Source of the DNA: Streptomyces lydicus
GTDB taxonomy: Bacteria > Actinomycetota > Actinomycetes > Streptomycetales > Streptomycetaceae
Reading direction: 5' to 3'
Assembly (NCBI RefSeq): GCF_004125265.1
Contig: NZ_RDTE01000003.1
Coordinates: forward strand, 6,076,001-6,140,000
DNA: 64,000 bases
How positions within the stretch are numbered: position 1 is the first letter of the stretch; the number at the start of each line of letters is the position of its first letter. The position numbers and the translations under genes are program-made. The notes under the pieces are model-generated. The model did no database searches, was not told the origin of the DNA, and was given only the letters and a program-made list of their open reading frames with translations. Below, in pieces: positions 27,218 to 37,469 of this stretch.

Positions 27218-27411
27218 GAGCGCCGCAGGTCGCAGGACCTCGGCACGCAGTGCATCCTAGCGGGTCGCGGCGGTGCACCGCACATCCCCTCGCGACATCC
27301 CCTCACACGGACGAGGCGCGCGGCCGTCCTCGCCCGCACATCGCCCCACGAGGCATCCCGGTAACTGGCAGCCGGACCGCCTGCGGCCATGTACCCTACG
27401 TGTCGCACCGA

Positions 27412-27488
27412 CGGGGTGTGGCGCAGCTTGGTAGCGCGTCCGCTTTGGGAGCGGAAGGTCGTCGGTTCGAATCCGGCCACCCCGACCA
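27412..27488 (+). tRNA. tRNA-Pro (anticodon TGG), CCA encoded
   Basis: Cloverleaf: acceptor CGGGGTG / CACCCCG, D arm GGCGC...GCGC, anticodon stem TCCGC/GCGGA with loop TTTGGGA (TGG), T loop TTCGAAT. Discriminator A at 27485 and CCA at 27486-27488 are part of the gene. Confidence 0.97.
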
Positions 27489-27575
27489 GCAGCAGGTCAG
27501 CCCGACAGCACGGAGCCGGGCGGAGCTTTTGCCCACCGCGGCGGCGCCGCATCCGAGCGGCTGTTCAAGATCGCG

Positions 27576-27606
27576 TTGTGGGCGCCATCCTCCTTGCGGT
27601 TACTAT
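27576..27606 (+). promoter_or_regulatory. candidate tig promoter
   Basis: TTGTGG (27576-27581), 19-bp spacer, TACTAT (27601-27606); about 110 nt upstream of the tig start. A readable vegetative-type promoter with a strong -10. Confidence 0.45.
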
Positions 27607-27721
27607 GCAAGCTGCGTGCCCGTGTGTCTGTGTACCGGGCGCGATCGGCCGGACCCGGATCAGCCGGGCCCAGGCGGATCTCACGCAGAACCCCAGAAGT
27701 CAGCCCCAAGGAGACCGAACC

Positions 27722-29119
27722 GTGAAGAGCGCCGTGGAGACCCTGAACCCGACTCGGGTTCGGCTCACTGTCGAGGTGCCCTTCGAGGAGCTCAAGCCCA
27801 GCCTCGACGCGGCGTACAAAAAGATCAACCAGCAGGTCACGGTGAAGGGCTTCCGCCAGGGCAAGATCCCGGCCCGGGTCATCGACCAGCGGTTCGGCCG
27901 TGGCGCCGTGCTGGAGGAGGCCGTCAACGACGCGCTCCCGAAGTTCTACACCGAGGCGGTCAACGAGGGTGAGCTCAACGTCCTCGGCCAGCCCGAGGTC
28001 GACATCACCGAGCTGAAGGACGGCGAGCTGCTGGCCTTCACCGCCGAGGTCGACATCCGCCCCGCCCTCGAGATCCCGGACTACTCCGGCATCGAGGTCG
28101 AGGTCGACGCCGTCGAGGTGTCGGACGAGGACGTCGACAAGTCCGTCGAGCAGCTGCGTGAGCGCTTCGCGACGACCAGCCCGGTCGAGCGCGCGGCCCA
28201 GGACGGCGACGTCCTGACGCTGAACCTCGAGGCCAAGGTGGACGGCGAGGTGCTGGAGGACGGCGTCGCCGAGGGTGTCTCGTACACCGTCGGTTCCGGC
28301 GAGCTCCTCGACGGCATCGACGAGGCCGTCACCGGTGTGGAGGCCGGCAACAGCGCGACCTTCACCTCCGAGCTCAAGGGCGGTTCCGCCGAGGGCAAGG
28401 AGGCCGAGGTCACGGTCGAGGTCACCGAGGTCAAGTCCCGCGAACTGCCCGGGCTGGACGACGACTTCGCCCAGCTGGCGAGCGAGTTCGACACCCTCGA
28501 GGAGCTGCGCGCGGACAGCCGCAAGCGCCTTGAGCAGATGAAGAAGTACGACCAGGCCACCCAGGCGCAGGAGAAGGTCCTGGACGAGCTGCTGAAGCTC
28601 GTCGAGGTGCCGATGCCGGAGAAGCTGCTCGCGGACGAGATCGAGACCCGCAAGCACAACCTGGTCAACCACCAGCTCGGCCAGATGGGCCTCGACCTCG
28701 CGAAGTACCTGGAGATCCAGGGCAAGAGCGAGGAGGAGTTCGACGCCGAGACCAAGGAGCAGGCCGAGAAGGGCATCAAGACCCAGTTCATCCTGGACGA
28801 GCTGGTCAACAAGGAGAAGCTGAACGTCAGCCAGGAGGAGCTCACCGAGCACCTCATGCGCCGCGCGCAGTCCTCCGGCATGTCCCCCGACCAGTTCGCC
28901 CAGGCCGTCGTCGAGGGCGGCCAGGTGCCGATGCTCGTCGGTGAGGTCGCCCGCGGCAAGGCCCTCGCGGTCGTCGTCGAGGCCGCCACGGTCAAGGACA
29001 GCAACGGCGAGCTCATCGAGCTCGACGACGAGGACGAGACTGCCGAGACCGTCGAGACGGTCGAGGTCACCGAGGCCGACGAGGCCGAGGCGGGCGCGGA
29101 GGAGAAGCCCGAGGCCTGA
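27722..29119 (+). CDS. tig: trigger factor
   Basis: A 465-residue ribosome-bound chaperone and peptidyl-prolyl isomerase. The N-terminal ribosome-binding domain has VKGFRQGKIPARVIDQRFG near residue 40 (variant of the GFRxGKxP signature). The FKBP-type PPIase domain follows (AAQDGDVLTLNLEAKVDG, about 158-175), then the long helical C-terminal domain. A very acidic tail (about residues 430-465, DEDETAETVETVEV...) is longer than in E. coli. The GTG at 27722 has AAGGAG 9 nt upstream. It heads the tig-clpP1-clpP2-clpX block and ends in a 20-bp hairpin. Confidence 0.96.
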   Translation: MKSAVETLNPTRVRLTVEVPFEELKPSLDAAYKKINQQVTVKGFRQGKIPARVIDQRFGRGAVLEEAVNDALPKFYTEAVNEGELNVLGQPEVDITELKDGELLAFTAEVDIRPALEIPDYSGIEVEVDAVEVSDEDVDKSVEQLRERFATTSPVERAAQDGDVLTLNLEAKVDGEVLEDGVAEGVSYTVGSGELLDGIDEAVTGVEAGNSATFTSELKGGSAEGKEAEVTVEVTEVKSRELPGLDDDFAQLASEFDTLEELRADSRKRLEQMKKYDQATQAQEKVLDELLKLVEVPMPEKLLADEIETRKHNLVNHQLGQMGLDLAKYLEIQGKSEEEFDAETKEQAEKGIKTQFILDELVNKEKLNVSQEELTEHLMRRAQSSGMSPDQFAQAVVEGGQVPMLVGEVARGKALAVVVEAATVKDSNGELIELDDEDETAETVETVEVTEADEAEAGAEEKPEA

Positions 29120-29156
29120 GCCCCGGACACCGCCCTGCGCCTGCGCGCAGTTCTCT

Positions 29157-29202
29157 GACCACGGGCCCGAACACGCACGTCCGCGTGTTCGGGCCCGTGG
29201 TC
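29157..29202 (+). terminator. strong hairpin between tig and clpP1
   Basis: Perfect 20-bp stem (29157-29176 with 29183-29202) and 6-nt loop, 37 nt after the tig stop. Confidence 0.88.
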
Positions 29203-29210
29203 GTACCGCC

Positions 29211-29235
29211 CTGTGAGCCTGCGCTCACAGCGAAC
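29211..29235 (-). promoter_or_regulatory. candidate ClgR operator upstream of clpP1
   Basis: Read on the minus strand, 29235-29222 is GTTCGC-N5-GCG, the motif described for the activator ClgR, which controls clpP1P2 in Streptomyces. It overlaps an inverted repeat CTGTGAGC-N4-GCTCACAG (29211-29218 with 29223-29230). A possible promoter (TTGTCC near 29257; GTAGAT near 29282) follows, 170 bp before the clpP1 start. Confidence 0.6.
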
Positions 29236-29404
29236 AGTTATCGATGCGGGATGGCGTTGTCCGACCTGCGCGTTAGGGTCCGTAGATACGAGGGCAGGGG
29301 AGTCCCTGAAACCGCGCCGGGGCCACACACGGCGCCGCCTCCCCACGCCCCAGCAGACGACGCTGAGACGGCCTGGAGCCGTCCGACAACGAGCAGGTGG
29401 ACAC

Positions 29405-30019
29405 GTGACGATCCCGATGCCTTCCGCCGCCGCTGAGCCGACCTTCGGTGGCCTCGGCGACCAGGTCTACAACCGGCTGCTCGGCGAGCGGATCATCTTC
29501 CTCGGCCAGCCGGTCGACGACGACATCGCCAACAAGATCACCGCGCAGCTGCTTCTCCTGGCCGCGGACCCGGACAAGGACATCTTCCTCTACATCAACT
29601 CCCCGGGCGGCTCGATCTCGGCCGGGTTGGCGATCTACGACACCATGCAGTACATCAAGAACGACGTGGTGACGATCGCGATGGGCCTCGCCGCCTCCAT
29701 GGGCCAGTTCCTGCTGAGCGCCGGCACCCCGGGCAAGCGCTTCGCGCTCCCGAACGCCGAGATCCTCATCCACCAGCCCTCCGCGGGCCTGGCGGGTTCC
29801 GCGTCGGACATCAAGATCCACGCCGAGCGGCTGCTGCACACCAAGAAGCGGATGGCGGAGCTGACGGCCTTCCACACCGGTCAGACCGTCGAGCGGATCA
29901 CCCAGGACTCGGACCGCGACCGCTGGTTCTCCGCCGATGAGGCCAAGGAGTACGGCCTGATCGACGACGTGATGACCTCCGCCGCCGGCGTTCCGGGCGG
30001 GGGCGGCACGGGCGCCTGA
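29405..30019 (+). CDS. clpP1: ATP-dependent Clp protease proteolytic subunit 1
   Basis: A 204-residue ClpP serine protease. Catalytic triad: Ser98 in GLAASMGQFL, His123 in ILIHQPSAG, Asp172 in DSDRDRWF. The oxyanion segment INSPGGS (64-70) is present. The GTG start at 29405 (MTIPMPSAAAEP) has AGGTGG close upstream; an ATG 4 codons later is the alternative. Actinobacterial ClpP1 assembles with ClpP2 into a mixed tetradecamer served by ClpX or ClpC. It probably forms an operon with clpP2 (66-bp gap). Likely ClgR-controlled. Confidence 0.96.
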   Translation: MTIPMPSAAAEPTFGGLGDQVYNRLLGERIIFLGQPVDDDIANKITAQLLLLAADPDKDIFLYINSPGGSISAGLAIYDTMQYIKNDVVTIAMGLAASMGQFLLSAGTPGKRFALPNAEILIHQPSAGLAGSASDIKIHAERLLHTKKRMAELTAFHTGQTVERITQDSDRDRWFSADEAKEYGLIDDVMTSAAGVPGGGGTGA

Positions 30020-30085
30020 GCCCCGTACCACTCGCCCTACAGCCCCCCAGCCCACTTGATCGCCACCAGGACGGTGAACACCACG

Positions 30086-30763
30086 ATGAACAACTTCCCC
30101 GGCAGCGGCCTCTCGCAGGGCGCGGAGTCCGAGTTTTCCGGCCCGCGCGCCGAATCCCGCTACATCGTCCCGCGCTTCGTCGAGCGCACCTCGCAGGGCG
30201 TGCGCGAGTACGACCCGTACGCGAAGCTGTTCGAGGAGCGCGTGATCTTCCTCGGCGTGCAGATCGACGACGCCTCGGCCAACGACGTCATGGCGCAGCT
30301 GCTGTGCCTGGAGTCGATGGACCCGGACCGGGACATCTCGATCTACATCAACAGCCCCGGCGGCTCCTTCACGGCGCTCACGGCCATCTACGACACGATG
30401 CAGTTCGTGAAGCCGGACATCCAGACGGTCTGCATGGGCCAGGCGGCCTCCGCCGCGGCCGTGCTGCTCGCCGCCGGTACCCCCGGCAAGCGGATGGCGC
30501 TGCCCAACGCCCGGGTGCTGATCCACCAGCCCTACAGCGAGACCGGCCGCGGCCAGGTCTCCGACCTGGAGATCGCCGCCAACGAGATCCTGCGGATGCG
30601 TTCGCAGCTGGAGGACCTGCTGGCCAAGCACTCCTCCACGCCGGTCGAGAAGATCCGTGACGATATCGAGCGTGACAAGATTCTGACCGCCGAGGAGTCC
30701 CTGGCGTACGGTCTGGTCGACCAGATCGTCTCGACGCGGAAGTCGTCCGTCTCCATCGGCTGA
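30086..30763 (+). CDS. clpP2: ATP-dependent Clp protease proteolytic subunit 2
   Basis: A 225-residue ClpP paralogue with Ser122 in GQAASAAAVLL (AASA in place of the usual ASMG), His147 in VLIHQPYSETG and Asp197 in IERDKIL, so the triad is complete. The N-terminal extension (about 35 residues before SQGVREYDPYAKLF) may be processed. The start is set at the ATG at 30086, with GGTGA 8 nt upstream; in-frame GTG (30074) and TTG (30056) codons are possible alternatives. It is 66 bp after clpP1. A long hairpin separates it from clpX. Confidence 0.95.
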   Translation: MNNFPGSGLSQGAESEFSGPRAESRYIVPRFVERTSQGVREYDPYAKLFEERVIFLGVQIDDASANDVMAQLLCLESMDPDRDISIYINSPGGSFTALTAIYDTMQFVKPDIQTVCMGQAASAAAVLLAAGTPGKRMALPNARVLIHQPYSETGRGQVSDLEIAANEILRMRSQLEDLLAKHSSTPVEKIRDDIERDKILTAEESLAYGLVDQIVSTRKSSVSIG

Positions 30764-30792
30764 CGATCTGCGCGAAGTGAGCCGGAGCGTTG

Positions 30793-30841
30793 CCCCCTTG
30801 GACCGGATCGGGATCGAGTGAACCGAGTCGGTCCAAGGGGG
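30793..30841 (+). terminator. hairpin between clpP2 and clpX (terminator or attenuator)
   Basis: 13-bp stem CCCCCTTGGACCG / CGGTCCAAGGGGG with a 23-nt apical region, 29 nt after the clpP2 stop and 92 nt before clpX. It could lower clpX output from readthrough or protect the clpP mRNA end. Confidence 0.6.
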
Positions 30842-30932
30842 GCCCGAACGGGGGGCCCGGCAAGGTACCGTCGATAGGCAAGCACCCGGGTCCGTGGAGC
30901 AATACGGATCCCAGGCGAAGGGGAAGCACCTC

Positions 30933-32216
<1,284 letters not shown>

Positions 32217-32231
32217 GCGCTCCGCGCACAC

Positions 32232-32277
32232 CACAAGAGCCGCCCGGCAGCGATCCCGCTGCCGGGCGGCTCTTGTG
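32232..32277. terminator. bidirectional hairpin after clpX
   Basis: Perfect 21-bp stem (32232-32252 with 32257-32277) and 4-nt loop, between the stops of clpX and the convergent proline-rich membrane protein. Confidence 0.9.
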
Positions 32278-32310
32278 TCGTCGCCGGGTCGGTGGCGGTG
32301 ACCGACGCCG

Positions 32311-33261
32311 CTACTTCTCCTTGCGGACCTCGGTACGGATCTTGGCGGTCTTCTCGGAAAGCTCCTCCGCGCCGGGCGTCGTGGCGGTGGTGCCACCGGT
32401 GGGGGACGGCGCGGACGCGGCCTGGACGACGCCGATGGCGCTGCTGTCGCCCCAGACACAGGTGGAGACGGTGACAGGCACGGACACCCCGCTCTGCGAG
32501 ATCGTGATCTTCTGGGTCCGGCACTTCATCACCGAGCCGTCGAAGTCGCTCGGCGAGTACGTGGTCGTCGGGGTGACGTCCTCGATCTTGGCGCCCTTGC
32601 CCTCGAAGGACTTCTTCTGTCCCTCGTCCACCTTGGCGAACACCTGACCCACGGTGCCGTCGGGGTCGGCGACATTGCCGTACACGCCGCTGACCGTCAG
32701 CTGCAGGCCGGCGCCGCTCTTGTAGCCGGAGCTGAGGCCCTTGGCGTTCGTGATGCCCATCGCCCTGGCTTCCTTGTCGTTGGTGAAGTCCTCGGCGGTC
32801 CCCGAGCTGCCGGGCTTCTGCACCTTCTCGAACTGCCCGCTCAACAGGCTGTCCGGCAGCGAGATCGTGTAGGGCTTCACCTCCCCGCCCGACCCGAACG
32901 CGAAGTAGGCCCCCACGCCGATCGCCGCGACGACCGCGACCGCGCCGACGATCAGGCCGATCTTCTTGCCGTTGCCGCCGCTCTCCGGAGCGCCCTGCGG
33001 GATCGTGCCGTAGGGGGTCTGCTGGCCGCCGTACGGAGCCTGCTGGCCGTAAGGCTGGCCGCCCTGCTGGGGGTAGCCGTAGCCCTGCTGCGGGGCCTGC
33101 TGCGGGTAGCCGTAGCCCTGTTGCTGACCCGGGACCTGGCCGCCCTGCTGCGGGTAGCCGTAGCCCGGCTGCGGGGCCTGCGGCTGCTGCGGCTGGCCGT
33201 ACGGGCCGGGCTGCTGGGGCGGCTGGCCGTACGGGCCGGGAGGCGGCTGGTTGAAGCTCAT
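32311..33261 (-). CDS. proline/glutamine-rich single-pass membrane protein
   Basis: A 316-residue protein. Residues 1-95 are a low-complexity cytoplasmic segment built of PYGQP and GYGYPQQ repeats. One membrane helix follows near residues 98-120 (KKIGLIVGAVAVVAAIGVGAYFAF shape), then an extracellular domain of about 190 residues with a Cys pair (KCRTQ and STCVWGD). The architecture is common in streptomycetes; the outer domain is not a family I can name. The ATG at 33261 has GAGGGG 9 nt upstream. Divergent from valS and convergent with clpX. Function unknown. Confidence 0.85.
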   Translation of the reverse strand: MSFNQPPPGPYGQPPQQPGPYGQPQQPQAPQPGYGYPQQGGQVPGQQQGYGYPQQAPQQGYGYPQQGGQPYGQQAPYGGQQTPYGTIPQGAPESGGNGKKIGLIVGAVAVVAAIGVGAYFAFGSGGEVKPYTISLPDSLLSGQFEKVQKPGSSGTAEDFTNDKEARAMGITNAKGLSSGYKSGAGLQLTVSGVYGNVADPDGTVGQVFAKVDEGQKKSFEGKGAKIEDVTPTTTYSPSDFDGSVMKCRTQKITISQSGVSVPVTVSTCVWGDSSAIGVVQAASAPSPTGGTTATTPGAEELSEKTAKIRTEVRKEK

Positions 33262-33373
33262 GGAGCGGTTCCCCTCGTGACAACTGAAGCCAGTTGAGTG
33301 CTGCGTGATGTTTATACGCTTCCGACATCCTGTATGACGCCGCTGACAGCCGGTGCCCCGGGGGCGAAACCGA

Positions 33374-33404
33374 TTCGAAGCTGCGACATCCGCGCCCGTA
33401 CACT
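33374..33404 (+). promoter_or_regulatory. candidate promoter of leaderless valS
   Basis: TTCGAA (33374-33379), 19-bp spacer, TACACT (33399-33404). The -10 box ends 7 nt before the GTG start at 33412 and there is no ribosome-binding site, so transcription probably begins at the start codon. Confidence 0.55.
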
Positions 33405-33411
33405 GTGCGTC

Positions 33412-36060
33412 GTGACCGAGAACACTCAGCAGAGCAACCACAGCGCCCCCGAACTGCCGACTCAGTACACGCCGGCCGATGTAGAGGGGCCGCTGTACGA
33501 GCGCTGGGTAGAGCGGGGTTACTTCGAGGCGGACGAGAAGAGCGACAAGCCGCCGTACACCATCGTCATCCCGCCGCCGAACGTCACCGGCTCCCTGCAC
33601 CTGGGGCACGCCTTCGAGCACACGCTGATCGACGCCCTCACCCGCCGCAAGCGCATGCAGGGCTACGAGACGCTCTGGCAGCCGGGCATGGACCACGCCG
33701 GCATCGCCACCCAGAACGTCGTCGAGCGCGAGCTCGCCAAGGAGGGCGTCTCCCGGCACGACCTGGGCCGTGAGGCGTTCGTCGAGCGGGTCTGGCAGTG
33801 GAAGAACGAGTCCGGCGGCCAGATCTCCGGCCAGATGCGCCGGCTCGGCGACGGCGTCGCCTGGTCGCGGGAACGCTTCACCATGGACGAGGGCCTGTCC
33901 AAGGCCGTCCAGACGATCTTCAAGCGGCTCTACGACGACGAGCTGATCTACCGCGCCGAGCGCATCATCAACTGGTGCCCGCGCTGTCTGACCGCGATCT
34001 CGGACATCGAGGTCGAGTACCAGGACGACGACGGCGAGCTGGTCTCCATCCGCTACGGCGAGGGCGAGAACTCCATCGTCGTGGCGACCACCCGCGCCGA
34101 GACGATGCTCGGCGACACCGCGGTCGCCGTCCACCCGGAGGACGAGCGCTACGCCCATCTCGTCGGCACCGAGATCGAGTTGCCGCTGACCGGCCGCCGG
34201 ATCCCGGTCGTCGCCGACGAGCACGTCGACCCGGAGTTCGGCACCGGCGCGGTCAAGGTCACCCCGGCGCACGACCCCAACGACTTCGAGATCGGGCGCC
34301 GGCACGACCTGCCCAACCTCGCCGTCCTCGACGAGCGCGGCGTCATCACGGCGCACGGCCCCTTCCAGGGCCTGGACCGCTTCGAGGCCCGGTCCGCGAT
34401 CGTCGGCGCGCTGCGCGCCGAGGGCCGGATCGTCTCCGAGAAGCGCCCGTACACCCACTCCGTCGGCCACTGCTCGCGCTGCAAGACCACCATCGAGCCG
34501 CGGCTGTCGATGCAGTGGTGGGTCAAGGTCGGCCCGCTGGCGCAGGCAGCGGGTGACGCGGTCCGCGACGGCAAGGTCGCGATCCACCCCAAGGAGATGG
34601 AGTCCCGCTACTTCGGCTGGGTCGACAACCTCCACGACTGGTGCATCTCGCGGCAGCTGTGGTGGGGCCACCGCATCCCGGTCTGGTACGGGCCGAACGG
34701 CGAGGTCGTCTGCGTCGGACCGGACGACGAGGCGCCCAGCGGCGAGGGCTGGACGCAGGACACCGACGTCCTGGACACCTGGTTCTCCTCCGGGCTGTGG
34801 CCGTTCTCCACGCTCGGCTGGCCCGAGCAGACCCCGAGTGTCGAGAAGTTCTACCCGAACGCCGTCCTGGTCACCGGCTACGACATCCTCTTCTTCTGGG
34901 TCGCCCGGATGATGATGTTCGGGCTGTACGCGATGGACGGCACCCCGCCGTTCCACACCATCGCGCTGCACGGCATGGTCCGCGACCAGTTCGGCAAGAA
35001 GATGTCCAAGTCCTTCGGGAACGCGGTCAATCCGCTGGACTGGATGGACGCCTACGGCTCGGACGCCGTCCGGTTCACGCTGGCGCGCGGGGCGAACCCG
35101 GGCGTCGACGTCCCGATCGGCGAGGACTGGGTCCAGGGCTCGCGCAACTTCGCCAACAAGATCTGGAACGCCACCCGCTTCGCGCTGATGAACGGCGCGA
35201 CGGTGGAGGGCGAACTCCCGCCCGCCGAGCAGCTGTCGGCGACCGACCGGTGGATCCTCTCCCGGCTGAACTCGGTCGTCGCCGAGGTCGACGCGTACTA
35301 CGACGACTACCAGTTCGCGAAGCTGTCGGACACCCTCTTCCACTTCGCCTGGGACGAGGTCTTCGACTGGTACGTCGAGCTGTCCAAGACCACGTTCATG
35401 GCGGGCGGCCCGGCCGCCGAGGCCTCGCGCCGGGTGCTCGGCGAGGTCCTGGACGTCACGCTGCGGCTGCTGCACCCGATCGTGCCGTTCGTCACCGAGA
35501 CCCTGTGGACGACGCTGACCGGCGGTGAGTCGGTCGTGATCGCCGACTGGCCGAAGGCTGTGCTCGTTGCGGGGGCGGACGCCCCGGGCGGCTTCCGGGA
35601 CGAGGCGGCCGAGCGGGAGATCGAGACCGTCCAGCAGGTCGTCACCGAGGTCCGGCGCTTCCGCTCGGACCAGGGGCTGCAGCCCGGCCAGAAGGTCCCG
35701 GCGCAGCTGGAGCTGTCCGGCACGGCGCTGGCCGCGCACGAGGCCGCGATGCGCTCGCTGCTGCGGCTGCAGCCGGCCGGTGAGGGCTTCAGCGCCACCG
35801 CTTCGCTGCCGGTCGCGGGCGCGACGGTCGCGCTGGACCTGTCCGGCGCGATCGACGTCGAGGCCGAGCGCAAGCGGCTGACGAAGGACCTGGGCGCCGC
35901 CGAGAAGGAGAAGGCGCAGGCCACCGCCAAGCTCGGCAACGAGGCGTTCCTCGCCAAGGCGCCGGAGAAGGTCGTGGACAAGATCCGCGGCCGGCTGGAG
36001 GCCGCGGAGGCGGACATCGTCCGGATCACCGCGCAGCTGGCGGCCCTGCCCACGGCGTAG
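33412..36060 (+). CDS. valS: valyl-tRNA synthetase
   Basis: An 882-residue class I synthetase that charges tRNA-Val. The HIGH motif is HLGH in PPPNVTGSLHLGHAFEH (about residues 62-66), and the KMSKS loop is GKKMSKSFGNA. The CP1 editing domain lies between (VVATTRAETMLGDTAVAVHP), and the C-terminal arm is the ValS-type coiled coil (EAERKRLTKDLGAAEKEKAQ). The GTG at 33412 (MTENTQQSNH) is 7 nt after a -10-like box, which suggests a leaderless message. The last 35 bp overlap the convergent membrane protein gene. No T-box leader is visible. Confidence 0.96.
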   Translation: MTENTQQSNHSAPELPTQYTPADVEGPLYERWVERGYFEADEKSDKPPYTIVIPPPNVTGSLHLGHAFEHTLIDALTRRKRMQGYETLWQPGMDHAGIATQNVVERELAKEGVSRHDLGREAFVERVWQWKNESGGQISGQMRRLGDGVAWSRERFTMDEGLSKAVQTIFKRLYDDELIYRAERIINWCPRCLTAISDIEVEYQDDDGELVSIRYGEGENSIVVATTRAETMLGDTAVAVHPEDERYAHLVGTEIELPLTGRRIPVVADEHVDPEFGTGAVKVTPAHDPNDFEIGRRHDLPNLAVLDERGVITAHGPFQGLDRFEARSAIVGALRAEGRIVSEKRPYTHSVGHCSRCKTTIEPRLSMQWWVKVGPLAQAAGDAVRDGKVAIHPKEMESRYFGWVDNLHDWCISRQLWWGHRIPVWYGPNGEVVCVGPDDEAPSGEGWTQDTDVLDTWFSSGLWPFSTLGWPEQTPSVEKFYPNAVLVTGYDILFFWVARMMMFGLYAMDGTPPFHTIALHGMVRDQFGKKMSKSFGNAVNPLDWMDAYGSDAVRFTLARGANPGVDVPIGEDWVQGSRNFANKIWNATRFALMNGATVEGELPPAEQLSATDRWILSRLNSVVAEVDAYYDDYQFAKLSDTLFHFAWDEVFDWYVELSKTTFMAGGPAAEASRRVLGEVLDVTLRLLHPIVPFVTETLWTTLTGGESVVIADWPKAVLVAGADAPGGFRDEAAEREIETVQQVVTEVRRFRSDQGLQPGQKVPAQLELSGTALAAHEAAMRSLLRLQPAGEGFSATASLPVAGATVALDLSGAIDVEAERKRLTKDLGAAEKEKAQATAKLGNEAFLAKAPEKVVDKIRGRLEAAEADIVRITAQLAALPTA

Positions 36061-37243
36061 CCGCGGGTCCCGGGCCGTCCCCGTGAGCGTCGTGTGCAGG
36101 CCCCTCGTCCTCACGGGCGGGGGGCCTGCGCCGTCCCGGCCCCCGCCGGCCCCGTTCGCGTACCGGCCAGAGCAGGACATACGCCGTCGAGGCGGTCACG
36201 AACGCCAGACGGATCAGGCCCCGGGCGGCGTCGTCGGGTACGGCGAAGACGCTGCCGTAGAGGATCAGCAGGGCCAGCCAGCTCCACCAGGGGACCAGCC
36301 GGCGCTGGCCGATCACGTCCCACAGCAGGGTGCCGAGCAGCACCGACGCGGTGTAGTACGTGTAGACGCTGGGGTCGAGGACGATGCGGGCGTTGGCGCC
36401 GAGCAGCACCACCGCCGCCCAGCGTCCCCGCCACACGGCGACCGAGCCCAGTGCCAGGCCGAGCGCGGCCTGGGCGGGGCGGTCCCAGCCCGGGGTCTCG
36501 GGGTCGCCGACGCCCAGCCAGCGCAGCGCGGACGCCGGATGGTTGGGGATGGCGAACTTCGCCGCGGCGAAGGACTGCGAGTCGCCGATGAAGAACGGCA
36601 GCCACGCGAGGGCGACCAGGCCCGCGCACCACACCCCGGCGCGCAGCCACTTCTCCCTCGGCAGGGCGAGCAGCAGCGGGAGGAAGGCCAGCGCGGTGGG
36701 TTTGGAGTCCATCGCCAGGGCCAGGCAGACGCCGGTGAGTGCGGCGTTGCCGCGGGTGAGGGCCCGTACCGCGAGGGCGGTGAAGAACAGCGCGAGGACG
36801 TCGTCGAGATGCCCGAAGCGGACCGCGACCTCGATCCACATGGGGATGAAGGCCAGCCCGGCGATCAGTACGCGCTGCCGCAGCCGCTGGTGGTTGGTGC
36901 CGGTGCCCAGGAAGTGGAAGGCGGCGCTGCGGCCCGCCAGCACCACGATGACCAGGCCGAGCAGCGACATCAGCGCCGCGGCCAGGAACTGCCCGGTGGC
37001 CTCGGGGAAGGGGTTGAACAGGCCGGCCGTGAGAAAGCTGAGCGGGCCCATCTGGAGCTCGGGGTGGTGCGCGTAGAGGTTCAGGCCGCCGGAGCCGTCG
37101 CCCGCGTCGCCCTGGTAGATCAGTTCGCCGCCGGTGCGCAGATAGTGCCAGGAGAAGCCGCCGTGCGGTTCGACGAGGACGAACCACAGCACCGTCCAGG
37201 CGGTGAGCAGTATCAAATGCATCCGCTGACTGATTGCCGGCAC
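36026..37243 (-). CDS. integral membrane glycosyltransferase-like protein
   Basis: A 405-residue protein with roughly ten membrane helices and a basic Pro/Arg/Gly-rich C-terminal tail. Its layout (short N-terminal helix, large first outside loop with acidic residues, HLDDVLALFFTALAVRAL and DSKPTALAFLPLLLALP helices) resembles polyprenol-phosphate-dependent GT-C/GT87-type mannosyltransferases. The Asp-bearing loop RFGHLDDV could be catalytic, but no motif is decisive. The GTG at 37243 has GAGGA just upstream; an ATG at 37222 is the alternative. Its 3' end overlaps the 3' end of valS by 35 bp in opposite orientation. Confidence 0.72.
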   Translation of the reverse strand: MPAISQRMHLILLTAWTVLWFVLVEPHGGFSWHYLRTGGELIYQGDAGDGSGGLNLYAHHPELQMGPLSFLTAGLFNPFPEATGQFLAAALMSLLGLVIVVLAGRSAAFHFLGTGTNHQRLRQRVLIAGLAFIPMWIEVAVRFGHLDDVLALFFTALAVRALTRGNAALTGVCLALAMDSKPTALAFLPLLLALPREKWLRAGVWCAGLVALAWLPFFIGDSQSFAAAKFAIPNHPASALRWLGVGDPETPGWDRPAQAALGLALGSVAVWRGRWAAVVLLGANARIVLDPSVYTYYTASVLLGTLLWDVIGQRRLVPWWSWLALLILYGSVFAVPDDAARGLIRLAFVTASTAYVLLWPVRERGRRGPGRRRPPAREDEGPAHDAHGDGPGPAATPWAGPPAAR

Positions 37244-37407
37244 CCGTCCTCAGCTCCAGCCTTTCCGTGCGCTGTGTGGTGATGATCTTGATCCGGGGGC
37301 ATGGACAGCCCGCCGTGGAAGAGGGCGAAAGACGGCGGAAAGTTGTCCCGCAGGGGCCGGTACGGCGGTTCTCATCGCGCTCTCATAAAGCCCGGGCACG
37401 GTGGAAC

Positions 37408-37431
37408 GGAATGCCGGAATGCCGGAATGCC
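37408..37431. repeat. 8-bp tandem repeat, three copies
   Basis: GGAATGCC three times in a row (37408, 37416, 37424), 39 bp upstream of the penicillin-binding protein start. Confidence 0.7.
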
Positions 37432-37469
37432 CGCACCACTGCCCGTCCACCACCGAGGAGCCGCGCTCC

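Noticed and set aside
27147..27488. tRNA genes as attachment site of an integrated element
   Set aside because: No integrase, no repeated tRNA 3' end and the flanking genes are core genes.
33262..33411. T-box leader for valS
   Set aside because: Only about 150 bp, no specifier stem or T-box sequence, and the -10 box lies right at the start codon.
33262..36180. Long minus-strand open frame opposite valS, continuous with the proline-rich gene
   Set aside because: A high-GC antisense shadow of valS codons; the proline-rich protein has its own good start at 33261.
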